Origin: Candidatus Methylomirabilota bacterium
GTDB lineage: Bacteria > Methylomirabilota > Methylomirabilia > Methylomirabilales > 2-02-FULL-66-22
Direction: 5' to 3'
Length of the DNA stretch: 6,216 bases
NCBI GenBank assembly: GCA_016209725.1
Contig: JACQVO010000223.1
Coordinates: 1-6,216, forward strand
The position numbers were made by a program, and so were the translations under genes. This document shows positions 5,902-6,216 of the stretch, one piece after another (the first letter of the stretch is position 1; every line of letters starts with the position of its first letter). The notes beneath the pieces are model-generated. The model was not told the DNA's origin, did no database searches, and was given only the letters and a program-made list of their open reading frames with translations.

Positions 5902-6216
5902 TCAGATGTTGAACCACGGAGTGACCCACACGTACTTGATATTGAAGGCGATCCGCAGGAACATCTTCAGGGGCAGGGACATCATGATCAGGAAGAGCTG
6001 GACCACAATGGCATACCGCACGGGCCCCAGGGCTTGAAGCGTCGGACTGGTAGGGTTCTTCCACCAGTAGTAGACCACCGGCAGGACCCCCAGGTAGAGC
6101 GCCGACAGGGCAAGTCCGATCAGCTCGACGCCGAAGATCTTCGGGTTGCCCATCCACTTGAACGGCAGGCCCGTCCCACCGATATCCAAGTAGGGCAAAT
6201 CCACGTTGGTGAGCGC
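5902..6216 (-). CDS. C-terminal end of a polytopic membrane protein, possibly cytochrome b-type (5' end beyond window)
   Basis: The frame is open from the window edge to the TGA at 5904-5902, giving 104 visible residues. There are two hydrophobic helices, about 27-51 (containing LIGLALSALYLGVLPVVYYWW) split by no charge after Glu31, and about 67-90, followed by a short tail ending in FNIKYVWVTPWFNI. A GTG at 6204 could start a 100-residue protein, but no ribosome binding site is visible in the 12 upstream bases and the frame continues through them, so a truncated larger protein is more likely. No haem-ligand His or CXXCH is in the visible part, so identity is not shown by motif. The position directly before a membrane-anchored multihaem cytochrome c suggests the cytochrome b-like subunit of a quinol:cytochrome c oxidoreductase; this is inference. 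Alternatives are another quinol-oxidising membrane subunit or an unrelated membrane protein. Confidence 0.75.
   Translation of the reverse strand, partial: ALTNVDLPYLDIGGTGLPFKWMGNPKIFGVELIGLALSALYLGVLPVVYYWWKNPTSPTLQALGPVRYAIVVQLFLIMMSLPLKMFLRIAFNIKYVWVTPWFNI

Noticed and set aside
5902..6204. A complete 100-residue small membrane protein starting at GTG 6204
   Set aside because: The frame stays open to the window edge and no ribosome binding site is visible in the 12 bases before the GTG, so a truncated larger gene is preferred.

Overview
The window is a GC-rich respiratory-chain segment in which every supported gene lies on the minus strand, so transcription runs from high to low coordinates. 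In transcription order it holds: the C-terminal end of a polytopic membrane protein (cut by the right edge); a 983-residue membrane-anchored octaheme cytochrome c; a secreted cupredoxin-type copper protein; a terminator; a promoter and leader; coxB (cytochrome c oxidase subunit II with a complete CuA site); and coxA (subunit I, cut by the left edge). No RNA gene, mobile element, CRISPR array or + strand gene is supported, and no gene-free stretch exceeds about 210 bases.

The organism is a Gram-negative-type aerobic or microaerobic bacterium. High GC, a haem-copper oxidase of A1 type, and multihaem c proteins beside a probable quinol-oxidising module suggest an environmental lineage such as NC10/Rokubacteria, Nitrospirota or a related group. 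That placement is inference from overall style only and is weak.

Layout: 5902-6216 is the membrane-protein tail, perhaps cytochrome b-type. 5844-5901 is a short gap with a strong hairpin that touches the ribosome binding site of the next gene. 2892-5843 is the octaheme cytochrome. 2137-2829 is the copper protein. 2069-2103 is an intrinsic terminator. 1926-2050 holds a good sigma70-type promoter and a palindrome-bearing leader. 1266-1925 is coxB. 1191-1265 is a spacer with a tandem heptamer. 1-1190 is coxA.

Working model (inference): a quinol-oxidising membrane complex to the right passes electrons to the octaheme cytochrome, whose coiled-coil stalk and five tandem class I haem domains could span the periplasm. 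The copper protein could act as a mobile carrier or as a copper handler. The electrons would then enter CuA of CoxB and reach the haem a3-CuB oxygen-reducing site of CoxA. The terminator and internal promoter imply that the complex III-like unit and the oxidase unit can be expressed separately. The most unusual item is the octaheme protein: one TM helix, about 200 residues of coiled coil, a three-haem cluster and five class I cytochrome domains in one chain.
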